A stretch of 64,000 nt of DNA from positions 1 to 64,000 of the forward strand of contig JARGPU010000003.1 of the NCBI GenBank assembly GCA_029210325.1, written 5' to 3'. Made by a program: the position numbers and the translations under genes. The notes below the pieces were generated by a model. That model did not search any database and was not told the origin of the DNA. It saw only the letters and a list, made by a program, of their open reading frames with translations. Shown here in pieces: positions 37,738-47,128 of the stretch. Within the stretch, counting starts at the first letter, position 1. Every line of letters starts with the position of its first letter. This DNA comes from Alcanivoracaceae bacterium (lineage in GTDB: Bacteria; Pseudomonadota; Gammaproteobacteria; Pseudomonadales; Alcanivoracaceae).

Positions 37738-38592
37738 TCATGCGGCAGCGGGTTGATCCAGTAACTGACGCCATTCATTTATCAGTGCGCTATTGTCATG
37801 TTGCCAGGGATGGAAATCCGGGCGCAGATACTGCAGATATTCAGGTATGACAGGTAGCAGCAGGCCGTTAATGCCGAATAACTTCCATAGTCCCTTGGCC
37901 ACCGTTAGTGGTTTGCGGTGCATTTTGTCGCGTTTAAGAAAGGCTGCGGTGTAGGTAGTGGTATAGCTGGCCAGAGCAAAGGTGGCGCTGAGGAAAATGC
38001 GCACGCGCGTGGCATAGTCGCCGGAGACATCCTGATAGAGGTCGTAGGCCACGCCTTTGTGTTCGGTTTCTTCGATGGCATGCCAGGTCCATAGATCACG
38101 CACACTTGGATCGATTTTCTCGAGCAGAGCCGGATCGCTGAGCAGGCGATGGGCCAGAATCGCCGTGATGTGTTCAAGGCCGGCCGTTGCCGCCAACTGC
38201 TGCAACTTTGACAGTCGCTTGCGGCCGATGGCGATGAATTTCCGGGCCAACGCTTGACCACCTTCGGCTTCCTCCTTGTAGCCTTGACTAGCGAGCATCC
38301 TGTTAAAGCTATCGTGCTCCAGCGAGTGCATGGCCTCCTGCCCGATAAACCCGGAAATTTCTTGCTGCCGAGCCTTGTCGGTAACGGCATCGCGAAACTC
38401 GCGTACGGAATCAACAAACATACGCTCGCCATCCGGGAAGGTTAGCGACAGTGCATTAAGAAAGTGGCTGAGTACCGGATCGTTATCAAACCAGTAGTGG
38501 GGTACATCGGCAAAGCCAAAGTCCTGACGCTGTGGAGTAATCTGCACATGAGCTGGCTTGCTGGCTGTCTTCTTGCGCGTATTAAGAATCAT
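37738..38592 (-). CDS. Predicted metal-dependent hydrolase family (PF10118-like), paralog A
   Basis: GFIGQEAMHSLEHDSFNRML and WHAIEETEHKGVAYDLYQDVSGDY; clear paralog of the protein at 55089-55964. Confidence 0.85.
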   Translation of the reverse strand: MILNTRKKTASKPAHVQITPQRQDFGFADVPHYWFDNDPVLSHFLNALSLTFPDGERMFVDSVREFRDAVTDKARQQEISGFIGQEAMHSLEHDSFNRMLASQGYKEEAEGGQALARKFIAIGRKRLSKLQQLAATAGLEHITAILAHRLLSDPALLEKIDPSVRDLWTWHAIEETEHKGVAYDLYQDVSGDYATRVRIFLSATFALASYTTTYTAAFLKRDKMHRKPLTVAKGLWKLFGINGLLLPVIPEYLQYLRPDFHPWQHDNSALINEWRQLLDQPAAA

Positions 38593-38732
38593 GCTGCATT
38601 CCTCGGTTGACTGCGGCGCCGGGTGGATCGGGCACTGGGGGTGCCGACCAAGCGCCTGCTTGGTCTATGCTTGGGAATTCTGACAGTCACGACTGTCACC
38701 GTCTCGTCGAGGAGGGCCAGCAATTGGTGAGT

Positions 38733-39788
38733 ATGGGCCACAACAGAAGTACTGGGTTGCCTCAGGTAGGTGTGCCAGGAATCTACATATTGCTGCTTTG
38801 CGATGTTCTGCGAAGGTTTGGCCATGATGATAGCCGCATGCTGGCGGAACTGAATATCTCCCGCTCTGGCCTGTTATCACCGGAAAGCCGCATTCCCGTG
38901 CTGTTTGCCCATAGTGCCGCCCGCTATGCGGTTGCTCGCTGCGGGGATCTGGGGCTGGGGCCTGCCTATGCGGCTGCCTTGAAAGTCACGCTGCATGGCC
39001 CGCTGGGGATGATGGCGTTGTCCAGCCCGACCATTGGTGCAGCGGTCGATGCGGCCGGGCGCTATCTGGTACTGCGGGCGCCATTTTTGGCCATGAGTCA
39101 CCGTATTGATGGCGACCGAGTGCGGATCCGCTTCGAGGCTCGTGATGACCTGGCTGATCTGAACGACTTTGTTATGGAGATTATGCTGCTGGGACTGGCC
39201 CATATGGCCGAGCAATTACTTGGTGGGCCGTTACGGGATGGCATGATCAGCATGCCCGGGGAGCCACCGGCATGGTATCAGCGAGGCCGAATTGCCTTGC
39301 CGGTACCGATTCATTATCGGGCGCAGGACCATGAGCTAATCCTGCCACTGCAGGTGTTTGAAGCAGCTCCGCAGCTGGCCGATCCGGCGGTGGCTGCGTT
39401 GGCGAGGGAGCAGTGCGAGCAGGAATTTCGGCAGCTGTTCCGCGAGGTGAATCGGCTTGGCGATCGTATTAGCAGTTTGTTAGCGGCCTGTCCGGATGCC
39501 ACAGCCTTGCCGGATCTGGAAGCCATGGCGCGTCAGCTGCACATGTCCAGCCGGACCATGAAGCGCCGTTTGCAGGAAGAGGGTAGCCAGTGGCGCTTGC
39601 TGCTGGATGCCGAACTATGCCGGCGCGCCTGTCAGTCACTACGCCAGCCCGATGTCCATATCAGCGAGGTGGCATTCGAGTTGGGCTATCAGGATGTGTC
39701 TAATTTCTCCCGGGCATTTCGGCGCTGGACCGGCAAGACACCAAAGGTCTGGCGGGACAACCCCCCTGTTTCGGGGAATGTCCACTGA
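38733..39788 (+). CDS. AraC-family transcriptional regulator
   Basis: C-terminal HTH: LHMSSRTMKRRLQEEGSQWRLLLDAELCRRACQSLRQPDVHISEVAFELGYQDVSNFSRAFRRWTGKTPKVWR. Start uncertain (ORF opens at 38607). Confidence 0.92.
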   Translation: MGHNRSTGLPQVGVPGIYILLLCDVLRRFGHDDSRMLAELNISRSGLLSPESRIPVLFAHSAARYAVARCGDLGLGPAYAAALKVTLHGPLGMMALSSPTIGAAVDAAGRYLVLRAPFLAMSHRIDGDRVRIRFEARDDLADLNDFVMEIMLLGLAHMAEQLLGGPLRDGMISMPGEPPAWYQRGRIALPVPIHYRAQDHELILPLQVFEAAPQLADPAVAALAREQCEQEFRQLFREVNRLGDRISSLLAACPDATALPDLEAMARQLHMSSRTMKRRLQEEGSQWRLLLDAELCRRACQSLRQPDVHISEVAFELGYQDVSNFSRAFRRWTGKTPKVWRDNPPVSGNVH

Positions 39789-39862
39789 ACTACGCTAAAG
39801 GTAGGGTTCAAAAGCCGATCGCTAAGTATCGCCACAGCCCTTTCTTTACGGAGATGTTCATA

Positions 39863-41008
39863 ATGCACGTCAGGATGAAACCATCATTGCTTGTCGCTTC
39901 ACTATCTGCCGCTGCTTTTTTGGCAGGTTGTGTCGCTACGCCGCCACCGCCGCCGACCTACAACCCTGCAGATGCTGCGGCCAATCAGGCGGCAACCTTT
40001 GTCGGCAGTAATAAATCGGCCAAGACCATGCAGAAGGTCAAGAAGGTCGCTCTGACCGGCTGTAACGTGATGTTCGCGGATAAGTCCAGTGGCAGCGCGT
40101 CTACAGGTGCTGGCATGTTCGGTGATAGGGCCACTAGTGATACCCGTCGTGTGGACGAGAAAGTGATTGTGGTCTACAGCATGACTGGTCTGGATGAGTC
40201 GACCATGCAGAAAATGACCGACGATATCTGCAAGGATGCCGAGAAGCGCATGGCAGCTTCTGGCCTGGAGGTGATGCCGCGTGCTGAGCTGGCTAAAAGC
40301 GAAAACTACAAAGAGCTGCTCGAAGCTGGCCGTAAGAGCCCCTATGAATTCAAGGTTGGGGAGAGCACCTACAAGGTCTTTTCCGCCTCGGGCAGCACCA
40401 TTTTCGATCCTCGCTACATCGGCACCGTCTCTGGCCTCGGTCAGGCTTTCAAGCAGGCCGGTGGCAAGTCAGCCCTGATGTTCGAAACGCGTATGATGAA
40501 TGAGCTGGGAGTGGACTCCGTGCAGATAAATATGCTGGTGGATTTCGCCCAGATTCAGTCTGATGGGCACACCAAAGCTTTTCAGCTCAGTGACAAGGAT
40601 AGTGCCAGTGTAGATGCCAAAGTACAGCTTGCTGTCAGCGGCGATATCAAGGTTCAGCCGATCAGCGAACTGAAGTGTTGGAAGGCATTAGGCGGACGCA
40701 CCGACTGCATGATGAAGAATAATGCTACCCCGGTGTTCTTCACCAAGATTCCGGTACTGGCCGACGAGCCTTTCTACAAGCAGGTACGTGAAGCTACCAA
40801 AACCAGTGACAAGGTTGCTTCTGGCCTGACCAAAGGATTGGCCATGCTGTCTGCAATGGGTGGCGTATCCAGCACCTCGACCAGCATCACCCGTTACGAG
40901 GTTGTTGTTGAGCCTGCCCAGTTCACCCAGGTTGGCCGTAAGTACATGGACGGCTTTATGGATATGCTGTTTATCAGTGCCAACAATGCTCGCAGCGCTA
41001 GCAAGTAA
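39863..41008 (+). CDS. Lipoprotein of unknown function
   Basis: Lipobox AAAFLAGCVATPPPPP; start chosen downstream of ACGGAG (ORF opens at 39854). Confidence 0.8.
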   Translation: MHVRMKPSLLVASLSAAAFLAGCVATPPPPPTYNPADAAANQAATFVGSNKSAKTMQKVKKVALTGCNVMFADKSSGSASTGAGMFGDRATSDTRRVDEKVIVVYSMTGLDESTMQKMTDDICKDAEKRMAASGLEVMPRAELAKSENYKELLEAGRKSPYEFKVGESTYKVFSASGSTIFDPRYIGTVSGLGQAFKQAGGKSALMFETRMMNELGVDSVQINMLVDFAQIQSDGHTKAFQLSDKDSASVDAKVQLAVSGDIKVQPISELKCWKALGGRTDCMMKNNATPVFFTKIPVLADEPFYKQVREATKTSDKVASGLTKGLAMLSAMGGVSSTSTSITRYEVVVEPAQFTQVGRKYMDGFMDMLFISANNARSASK

Positions 41009-41031
41009 TATCGGTGGCGGTTAGATAGTTG

Positions 41032-41056
41032 GGGCGGCCTCGGCCGCCCTTTCTAT
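41032..41056 (+). terminator. Rho-independent terminator
   Basis: GGGCGGCCTCGGCCGCCC followed by TTTCTATTTT. Confidence 0.75.
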
Positions 41057-41136
41057 TTTCAGGGCTGGCCCGCGTGGCCATGACCCGGTATTGACCCGCA
41101 TCCGCTATACTTCCCGCTCTTTAAGGGGAGAATGAC

Positions 41137-42219
41137 ATGCAGTATCGCGGTGCCAGCCAGTTTCGTCATGACCAGCCGTCCCGTGTCGGCCTGTTGATCA
41201 CCAATCTGGGCACCCCGGACGCCCCCACCACACCGGCGCTGCGTCGATACCTGGCTGAATTTCTGTCCGATCCGCGAGTGGTGGAAGTGCCACGGCTACT
41301 GTGGATGCTGATCCTCCATGGCATCATTTTGCGTATTCGCCCGCGCCGTTCGGCGCATGCCTATCGAAGCGTCTGGACCGACGCCGGCTCGCCGCTGATG
41401 CTGCACACTGTGGCCCAGCGCGATGCATTGCGCGCAGCGTTGAAGCCGAAGTGGGGTGATGATCTGGTAGTGGAGTGCGCCATGCGCTATGGCAATCCGT
41501 CGATTGCCAGTGTGCTTGAGTCCATGCAGCAGCAGGGGGTTCGGCAGTTGCTGGTATTGCCACTCTACCCACAGTATTCCGCTGCTACCACAGCATCAAC
41601 TTTTGACGCCGTGGCGGCAGACTTTACCCAGCGCCGCTGGTTGCCGGATCTGCGCTTTATCAGTCATTACCACGACTTCCCGCCCTACATCGAAGCGCTG
41701 GCCTCGCAGGTCGAGGCACACTGGGCGCAACATGGCCAGCCAGATAAATTGGTACTGTCTTACCATGGTGTGCCGCAGCGCTATCTCGATAACGGCGACC
41801 CGTATCATTGCGAGTGCCACAAAACCTCGCGGCTGCTGGCCGAGCGATTGGGTTTGAGTAAGGATCAATACATCACAACCTTCCAGTCCCGCTTTGGCCG
41901 TGAAGAGTGGTTGAAGCCTTATACCGATGAGACTTTGAAGTCTCTCCCCGGTCAGGGTGTCAAACATGTGCAGGTGGTCTGCCCAGGCTTTTCTGCAGAT
42001 TGCCTGGAAACCATTGAGGAGGTTGATATTGAGAATCGTGAATACTTTATGGAGGCGGGAGGAGAGCAGTTTCACTACATCCCGGCATTAAATGCGCAGC
42101 CATCGCACATCCAGGCATTGCAGGCGTTGATTGAGCAGGAGCTGTGCGGCTGGCAAGCAGCGGATAATTCAGCCCAAGTGCTGCAGGCACGGAAGGACAG
42201 GGCGGAAGCACTTTCCTGA
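41137..42219 (+). CDS. hemH: Ferrochelatase
   Basis: GLLITNLGTPDAPTTPALRRYLAEFLSDPRVVE; LVLSYHGVPQRYLDNGDPYHCECHKTSRLLAERLGL; FQSRFGREEWLKPYTDETL. Confidence 0.97.
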   Translation: MQYRGASQFRHDQPSRVGLLITNLGTPDAPTTPALRRYLAEFLSDPRVVEVPRLLWMLILHGIILRIRPRRSAHAYRSVWTDAGSPLMLHTVAQRDALRAALKPKWGDDLVVECAMRYGNPSIASVLESMQQQGVRQLLVLPLYPQYSAATTASTFDAVAADFTQRRWLPDLRFISHYHDFPPYIEALASQVEAHWAQHGQPDKLVLSYHGVPQRYLDNGDPYHCECHKTSRLLAERLGLSKDQYITTFQSRFGREEWLKPYTDETLKSLPGQGVKHVQVVCPGFSADCLETIEEVDIENREYFMEAGGEQFHYIPALNAQPSHIQALQALIEQELCGWQAADNSAQVLQARKDRAEALS

Positions 42220-43158
42220 TTAGAGAATGCTTTTCAGTACCTTTCTTACTGCGCTCCATCGATTAACCAGCAGCGCGGTAAAAATCAGCAGGCATCCAGC
42301 TAGCTGCATGGGTGCCATGGTTTCACCAAACCAGAGTGCTGCCAGTACCGCTACCCAGACCGGTTCGACAATCATGATCACCACGCCGTGACTGGTGGTG
42401 GACAAGCTCTGCGCCCAGGTCTGGAAGAAGAAACGGGCCGAAGTGCCGATAATCGCACTAGCCGCAATCCATACATACAGCATCGGTGCGAAATTGCTAA
42501 AGGTGGGCTGCCAGGGCTCCAGTACCAGTGATGCCAACCCCGTGACTATGGATACGGTGAGAACCATCAGTGTGGTGAGTGCCAGTGGCGGTACACCCTG
42601 GCGCTGGCGTACTTGTCCGCTCTTGTTGGTTGCCGAGCTGGCGTTGGCTGCCCGGGTGTTAAGGGCGTAGTAGAAGGCAAAGCCGAAAGCCGAGGTGAAA
42701 AAGAAGATCTGGCCGATCTCCGGGCGAAAGCCCTCTTTCAAAGCCAGTAGGGCGAGACCGACCAGGGCTACTGGAATAGCCAGCCAGGTGCTGACCGGCG
42801 GCCTTTCAGCAAACAGAAAATGGCCAATGACCGGCACCATCAGAACCCCGAGAATGGTCAGAAAGGCACCTTCACCGACATGGCTAGCGTGGGTCAGGCC
42901 CAGCACCCAGAAGCACATGGCAAAACCAAATACCAGTCCTACCCGTATTGCTCGCCAGGTCTGCTCGCCACTGATTTGCATAAGTTGACGTCGACCCAGT
43001 ACTGCCAGCAGGGTGCCGGCAAGCATAAAGCGCAGGCACATAAACAACAGCGGCGGCATCAACTGCACGGCTTCGCGGGAAAAAATCCAGCTAAGCGCAG
43101 ACAATACGGTGACCAGCACCAGCAATAGATCAGATTGACTAGCCTTGGACAGCGGCAC
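42220..43158 (-). CDS. EamA/DMT-family transporter
   Basis: About ten hydrophobic helices with two EamA-like halves; probable GTG start (VPLSKASQSDLLL). Confidence 0.85.
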   Translation of the reverse strand: MPLSKASQSDLLLVLVTVLSALSWIFSREAVQLMPPLLFMCLRFMLAGTLLAVLGRRQLMQISGEQTWRAIRVGLVFGFAMCFWVLGLTHASHVGEGAFLTILGVLMVPVIGHFLFAERPPVSTWLAIPVALVGLALLALKEGFRPEIGQIFFFTSAFGFAFYYALNTRAANASSATNKSGQVRQRQGVPPLALTTLMVLTVSIVTGLASLVLEPWQPTFSNFAPMLYVWIAASAIIGTSARFFFQTWAQSLSTTSHGVVIMIVEPVWVAVLAALWFGETMAPMQLAGCLLIFTALLVNRWSAVRKVLKSIL

Positions 43159-43242
43159 AGTAATAGCTCGACGGCAGGACAGGAATGGCCGCGCAGCATA
43201 GCATGGGGCACAATCCACCGGCAGGCATACAGAGGCCAATAC

Positions 43243-44652
43243 ATGGCGGAAGCAGAGCAACCAGAGAATCGTTTTCGACTACTGGAAGGCAGTATGGATG
43301 CGCTCGGTATGCGAGCGCATCTGGCAGATACTGCCCATCACACTCTGGATATTCAGTACTACATCCTGCACGACGGCCTGACTACCCGGATGCTGATCCA
43401 ACACCTGCTGGATGCCGCCGATCGAGGGGTCAAGATCAGGTTGCTACTGGATGATATGACCAGCTACGGACATGACGCGCGTATTGCTGCATTGTCCTGC
43501 AATGACAATATCGAAGTGCGTCTATTCAACCCGATTGAATCCGGTCGTCGTCTGGCAATTACCCGTTTTCTGGCTTTTATGGCCCGCATACAGCGTATGC
43601 ATCGGCGCATGCATAACAAGCTGTGGATTGTCGATGACGATGTGGCTATTACGGGGGGGCGTAACCTTGGTGATGAGTACTATGGCGCTTCCAGTGAGAT
43701 GAATTTCAGCGATCTGGATCTGCTCTGCCGTGGCCCGCTGGTTCAGGAAATGAAGGCCAGCTTTGACCAATACTGGAATAGTCCTTTTGTCATGCCGGTA
43801 GCAAAACTGCGTCTTTTCAATCCGAGCATTGAGGAGCACCGGCTCTGGCGCCTGCGGGTGGTGGATCGCATGATCAGCGCAATGCGTGAGCGGGAGGACT
43901 ATGTTTCATCTCTGCGCCAATGGCAGCGTGATGGCAGTGGCGCTCGCCTACTGGAGCAGATGTCGCCGGCAGCAGCCAGGCTACTGGTGGACAGCCCGGA
44001 AAAGATTGGCACGCCAGAGCCGCCGCCTGTGGAGGAGTTGGTATTTAGTCCGCTGATTGATCGGGTTCGTGCAGTGCGTAAAGAGCTGACTCTGGTCAGC
44101 GCCTACTTTGTTCCCGGAGAGCTTGGCATTGAGTTGCTTGGTGAGCTTGCTGCACGAGGTGTGCGCGTGCGGGTTTTGACCAACTCATTAGCGGCCACTG
44201 ACCTACCATTGGTGCATGGTGGCTATATGGCATTTCGTCAACGGCTTTTGCAGGCCGGTGTGGAGGTGCATGAAATGCGCGCTCACCCTGATCAAAAAAG
44301 TCGCTGGCGCCATCCACTACGAGGCAGCGTGAGTCTACACACCAAAGCAATGATATTTGATCGTCAGAGCGCCTTTCTCGGTAGCTTTAATATGGACCCG
44401 CGCTCAGCATTCTGGAACACGGAAATCGGCGTGTTACTGGAGAGCCCGGTGCTTGCCGAGCAGTTGCTCGCTCTGGCGGATCAGGCCATGGACCCGCAGA
44501 TCAGTTATCACCTCAAGCTGGATGATGGGCGCGTGCGTTGGCACTTTACCGGACCTTCGGGGCCGGCGATCCACCGGTCCGAGAGTGGCGGTCCCTGGCG
44601 TCGCTTATTGGCTTGGTTTAGTGCTCGCTTTGCTCCATCAGAGTGGTTATAA
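43243..44652 (+). CDS. Phospholipase D/cardiolipin synthase-like protein
   Basis: Two HKD motifs: HNKLWIVDDDVAITGGRNLGDEYYG and HTKAMIFDRQSAFLGSFNMDPRS. Start set at MAEAEQPENRF. Confidence 0.92.
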   Translation: MAEAEQPENRFRLLEGSMDALGMRAHLADTAHHTLDIQYYILHDGLTTRMLIQHLLDAADRGVKIRLLLDDMTSYGHDARIAALSCNDNIEVRLFNPIESGRRLAITRFLAFMARIQRMHRRMHNKLWIVDDDVAITGGRNLGDEYYGASSEMNFSDLDLLCRGPLVQEMKASFDQYWNSPFVMPVAKLRLFNPSIEEHRLWRLRVVDRMISAMREREDYVSSLRQWQRDGSGARLLEQMSPAAARLLVDSPEKIGTPEPPPVEELVFSPLIDRVRAVRKELTLVSAYFVPGELGIELLGELAARGVRVRVLTNSLAATDLPLVHGGYMAFRQRLLQAGVEVHEMRAHPDQKSRWRHPLRGSVSLHTKAMIFDRQSAFLGSFNMDPRSAFWNTEIGVLLESPVLAEQLLALADQAMDPQISYHLKLDDGRVRWHFTGPSGPAIHRSESGGPWRRLLAWFSARFAPSEWL

Positions 44653-44687
44653 ATTCGCCGAAAGGCATTCTTAACGGAGTTCGTTTT

Positions 44688-45089
44688 ATGTTGTGGCTAA
44701 AAGCATTCTTTGCCGGATTTATCGCGACTATCGTTTTTCACCAAGGTGTCGTTGGCCTGTTTTGGTTGGCGGGTGTGATACCTAATGCACCATGGAATAT
44801 GTCAGCGGTACCGCCTTTGGGGGTGCCTCAGGTAATCTCGCTGGCGTTCTTTGGCGGTCTGTGGGGAATGCCAGTATGGTGGCTGATTCGTCGTTGGCAT
44901 GGAGCTTTGCTGTGGTTGTCTGCACTGGCCGTTGGGGCGGTGGGGCCCACGGCAGTTGCAATGCTGGTGGTATTTCCGCTGAAGGGCTTGGCCGTGGGGC
45001 TGACAACAGTAATAGGCGGGTTAATTGTGAATGGTGCCTGGGGGATTGGCGTGGTCTGTGTAATGCGCTGGCTTTTCAAGGTTCGCTGA
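44688..45089 (+). CDS. Small hypothetical membrane protein
   Basis: Four hydrophobic helices (AFFAGFIATIVFHQGVVGLFWLAGV, VISLAFFGGLWGMPVWWLI, ...); start after AACGGAGTTCG. Confidence 0.75.
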   Translation: MLWLKAFFAGFIATIVFHQGVVGLFWLAGVIPNAPWNMSAVPPLGVPQVISLAFFGGLWGMPVWWLIRRWHGALLWLSALAVGAVGPTAVAMLVVFPLKGLAVGLTTVIGGLIVNGAWGIGVVCVMRWLFKVR

Positions 45090-45858
45090 CGGGTTCGCTG
45101 CCCAGATAACGACTCATTATCTCATCCAGCGAGCCGTTGGCCTTTAGCTGTGTCAGGCCAGCGTTAAACTGATCACGCACCGCCGCATCCAGAAATGCGG
45201 CATAGCGAGGTGCCGGCTCAAATATGGGATGAATCACATAGTCACCACCAATCTCTCCGCTGCTGGAAAGCTGGCGATGAAAATACTCAAAAATGCGTCT
45301 CTCCATAATGATAACTTCAGCACGTTCCCGGAACAGCATCAGAACCTGTGAGCGTTGATTGCTCACTTCCGGAAAAGCATGGCCATCTCTTATTAGATTT
45401 TCGAACTCTGGGCCAAGAAATTTCTCTGCGTTCTGGAATACTACTACTCGAAGATCAGGCAGCTCGGCAACGCTTTTCAAGGAGAGCAGAGACTTCTTTA
45501 GGGAAATGGCGACGTTCTGATAGTCGATGATCCGGTTACTGTAATGAACCTTCGGTAAAGTGTTGGCTGCCAGGTTATAGACACCGTCGACCTGCTTTTC
45601 TTCAATCATATGCTGCACGCGACGGTTTGGTGCGTAGATAAACTCTACCTGATAGCCGGACGGCTGCAGCGCCTGCTGAATAATCTCCACCACAATACCG
45701 CGATGCTGATCGGTAATGACATACGGGGGAATGGAAGAGGATGTCGCAATCAGCAGCTCGCGGGCATGTCCCAGGCTGCTAAGCAGTAGGCTGCTCAACA
45801 ATAGGCAAAGTGCCACCATGGAAAGAGTGCCGGCGTTTGTTGCTGATGAGCTATGCAT
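45076..45858 (-). CDS. Periplasmic substrate-binding (PBPb, SBP_bac_3-like) protein
   Basis: Signal peptide; ATSSSIPPYVITDQHRGIVVEIIQQALQPSGYQVEFIYAPNRR; LKANGSLDEIMSRYLG. Confidence 0.85.
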   Translation of the reverse strand: MHSSSATNAGTLSMVALCLLLSSLLLSSLGHARELLIATSSSIPPYVITDQHRGIVVEIIQQALQPSGYQVEFIYAPNRRVQHMIEEKQVDGVYNLAANTLPKVHYSNRIIDYQNVAISLKKSLLSLKSVAELPDLRVVVFQNAEKFLGPEFENLIRDGHAFPEVSNQRSQVLMLFRERAEVIIMERRIFEYFHRQLSSSGEIGGDYVIHPIFEPAPRYAAFLDAAVRDQFNAGLTQLKANGSLDEIMSRYLGSEPVSEP

Positions 45859-45876
45859 ACTCTGAGGCTACCACAG

Positions 45877-47088
45877 CTATTCAGTGACCACACCAAACTG
45901 CTCCAATAGCTCCTTGCTTGGGAAGCCATCGGCAATCTGGCCGTTTGATTTCTGGTAGCGGCTGATGGCGGCGCGGGTGCCTGGGCCCAGTACGCCATCT
46001 GCATTGCCCGCTGCAAAGCCCTGTTCATTGAGTGTCTGTTGCAGTTGCACTACCTGATCACGGTTCAGTCGTGGCGATTGAACAGGATCACGGGAGAGTT
46101 TGCCGGCACCATTAATGCGATCTGCCAAATGGCCAACTGCCAGAGCATAGGCCTCGGCCCGGTTCCAGCGCATGATGACATGGAAGTTTTCGTATACCAG
46201 AAATGCTGGGCCTTGATGCCCCGAAGGCACCAGTAGCGACGCTTGCATATCTACTTTGGGCAGAGCACTGCCATTGGCCTGACGAACACCCAGCTTGCTC
46301 CATTGCTCCAGGCTCAGGGTTTGGCTCAGACCGGTATTGTCGAAGGCGAAACCGTTTGGCAGTTTGACCTCTCGCCCCCAACGCTCTTCGTTGCGCCAGC
46401 CGATGCCGCGAAGAAAGTTAGCAGCGGAGGCCAATGCGTCCGGCAGGCTGCCCCATAAATCGCGCTTGCCATCGCCATCGTAGTCAATGGCGTAGCGGAG
46501 AAAGACCGATGGCATAAACTGGGTGTGACCCATGGCGCCCGCCCAGGAGCCTTGCATCCGTGAGGCGGTAATCGAGCCCTCATCGATAATCTTCAGGGCG
46601 TTGATTAGCTCGCCAGTAAAGTACTCACTGCGGCGTGGGTCACAGGCCAGTGTGGCCAGAGAGTCAAGCACTGGCATCTTGCCGAAGAAGCCGCCGAAAT
46701 TGGTTTCCAGCCCCCAGAATGCGACCAGATATTGGGCAGGCACACCAAACTCCTTGCTAACCCGATCTAGCAGGTTGCGATGCTCGGCAAGCAGTTTACG
46801 GCCGCGGACGATACGATCCTCGGTGACCCGCCTTTCAAAGTAGGTGGCAAAGCTTTCGCTGAACTCTGGTTGGCGGCGATCCAGCTCAATCACTCGTTCA
46901 ACATAATTGACCGCAGCAAGGTCCCGTTCTACCACGGCTTCGCTAATGCCCCGTTGCAGCGCAGTGGATTTCAGTTGTTCCACACAGGTGGCGAAATCTG
47001 CCGCATTTTCTGCCTGTGCGCTGGCAGGAAGAGCAGTCATTAGCGATGGGCAGAGCAGCGTCGATAGCAGTAACTTCCGGGAAAGCAT
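45877..47088 (-). CDS. Lytic murein transglycosylase (MltB family) with C-terminal peptidoglycan-binding domain
   Basis: VPAQYLVAFWGLETNFGGFFGKMPVLDSLATLACDPRRSEYF; GSWAGAMGHTQFMPSVFLRYAIDYDGDGKRDLW; QTLNEQGFAAGNADGVLGPGTRAAISRYQ. Confidence 0.94.
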   Translation of the reverse strand: MLSRKLLLSTLLCPSLMTALPASAQAENAADFATCVEQLKSTALQRGISEAVVERDLAAVNYVERVIELDRRQPEFSESFATYFERRVTEDRIVRGRKLLAEHRNLLDRVSKEFGVPAQYLVAFWGLETNFGGFFGKMPVLDSLATLACDPRRSEYFTGELINALKIIDEGSITASRMQGSWAGAMGHTQFMPSVFLRYAIDYDGDGKRDLWGSLPDALASAANFLRGIGWRNEERWGREVKLPNGFAFDNTGLSQTLSLEQWSKLGVRQANGSALPKVDMQASLLVPSGHQGPAFLVYENFHVIMRWNRAEAYALAVGHLADRINGAGKLSRDPVQSPRLNRDQVVQLQQTLNEQGFAAGNADGVLGPGTRAAISRYQKSNGQIADGFPSKELLEQFGVVTE

Positions 47089-47128
47089 TTTTACTCCGGG
47101 GAAACAGGTAATGCGGTGTTGGAGCCTG

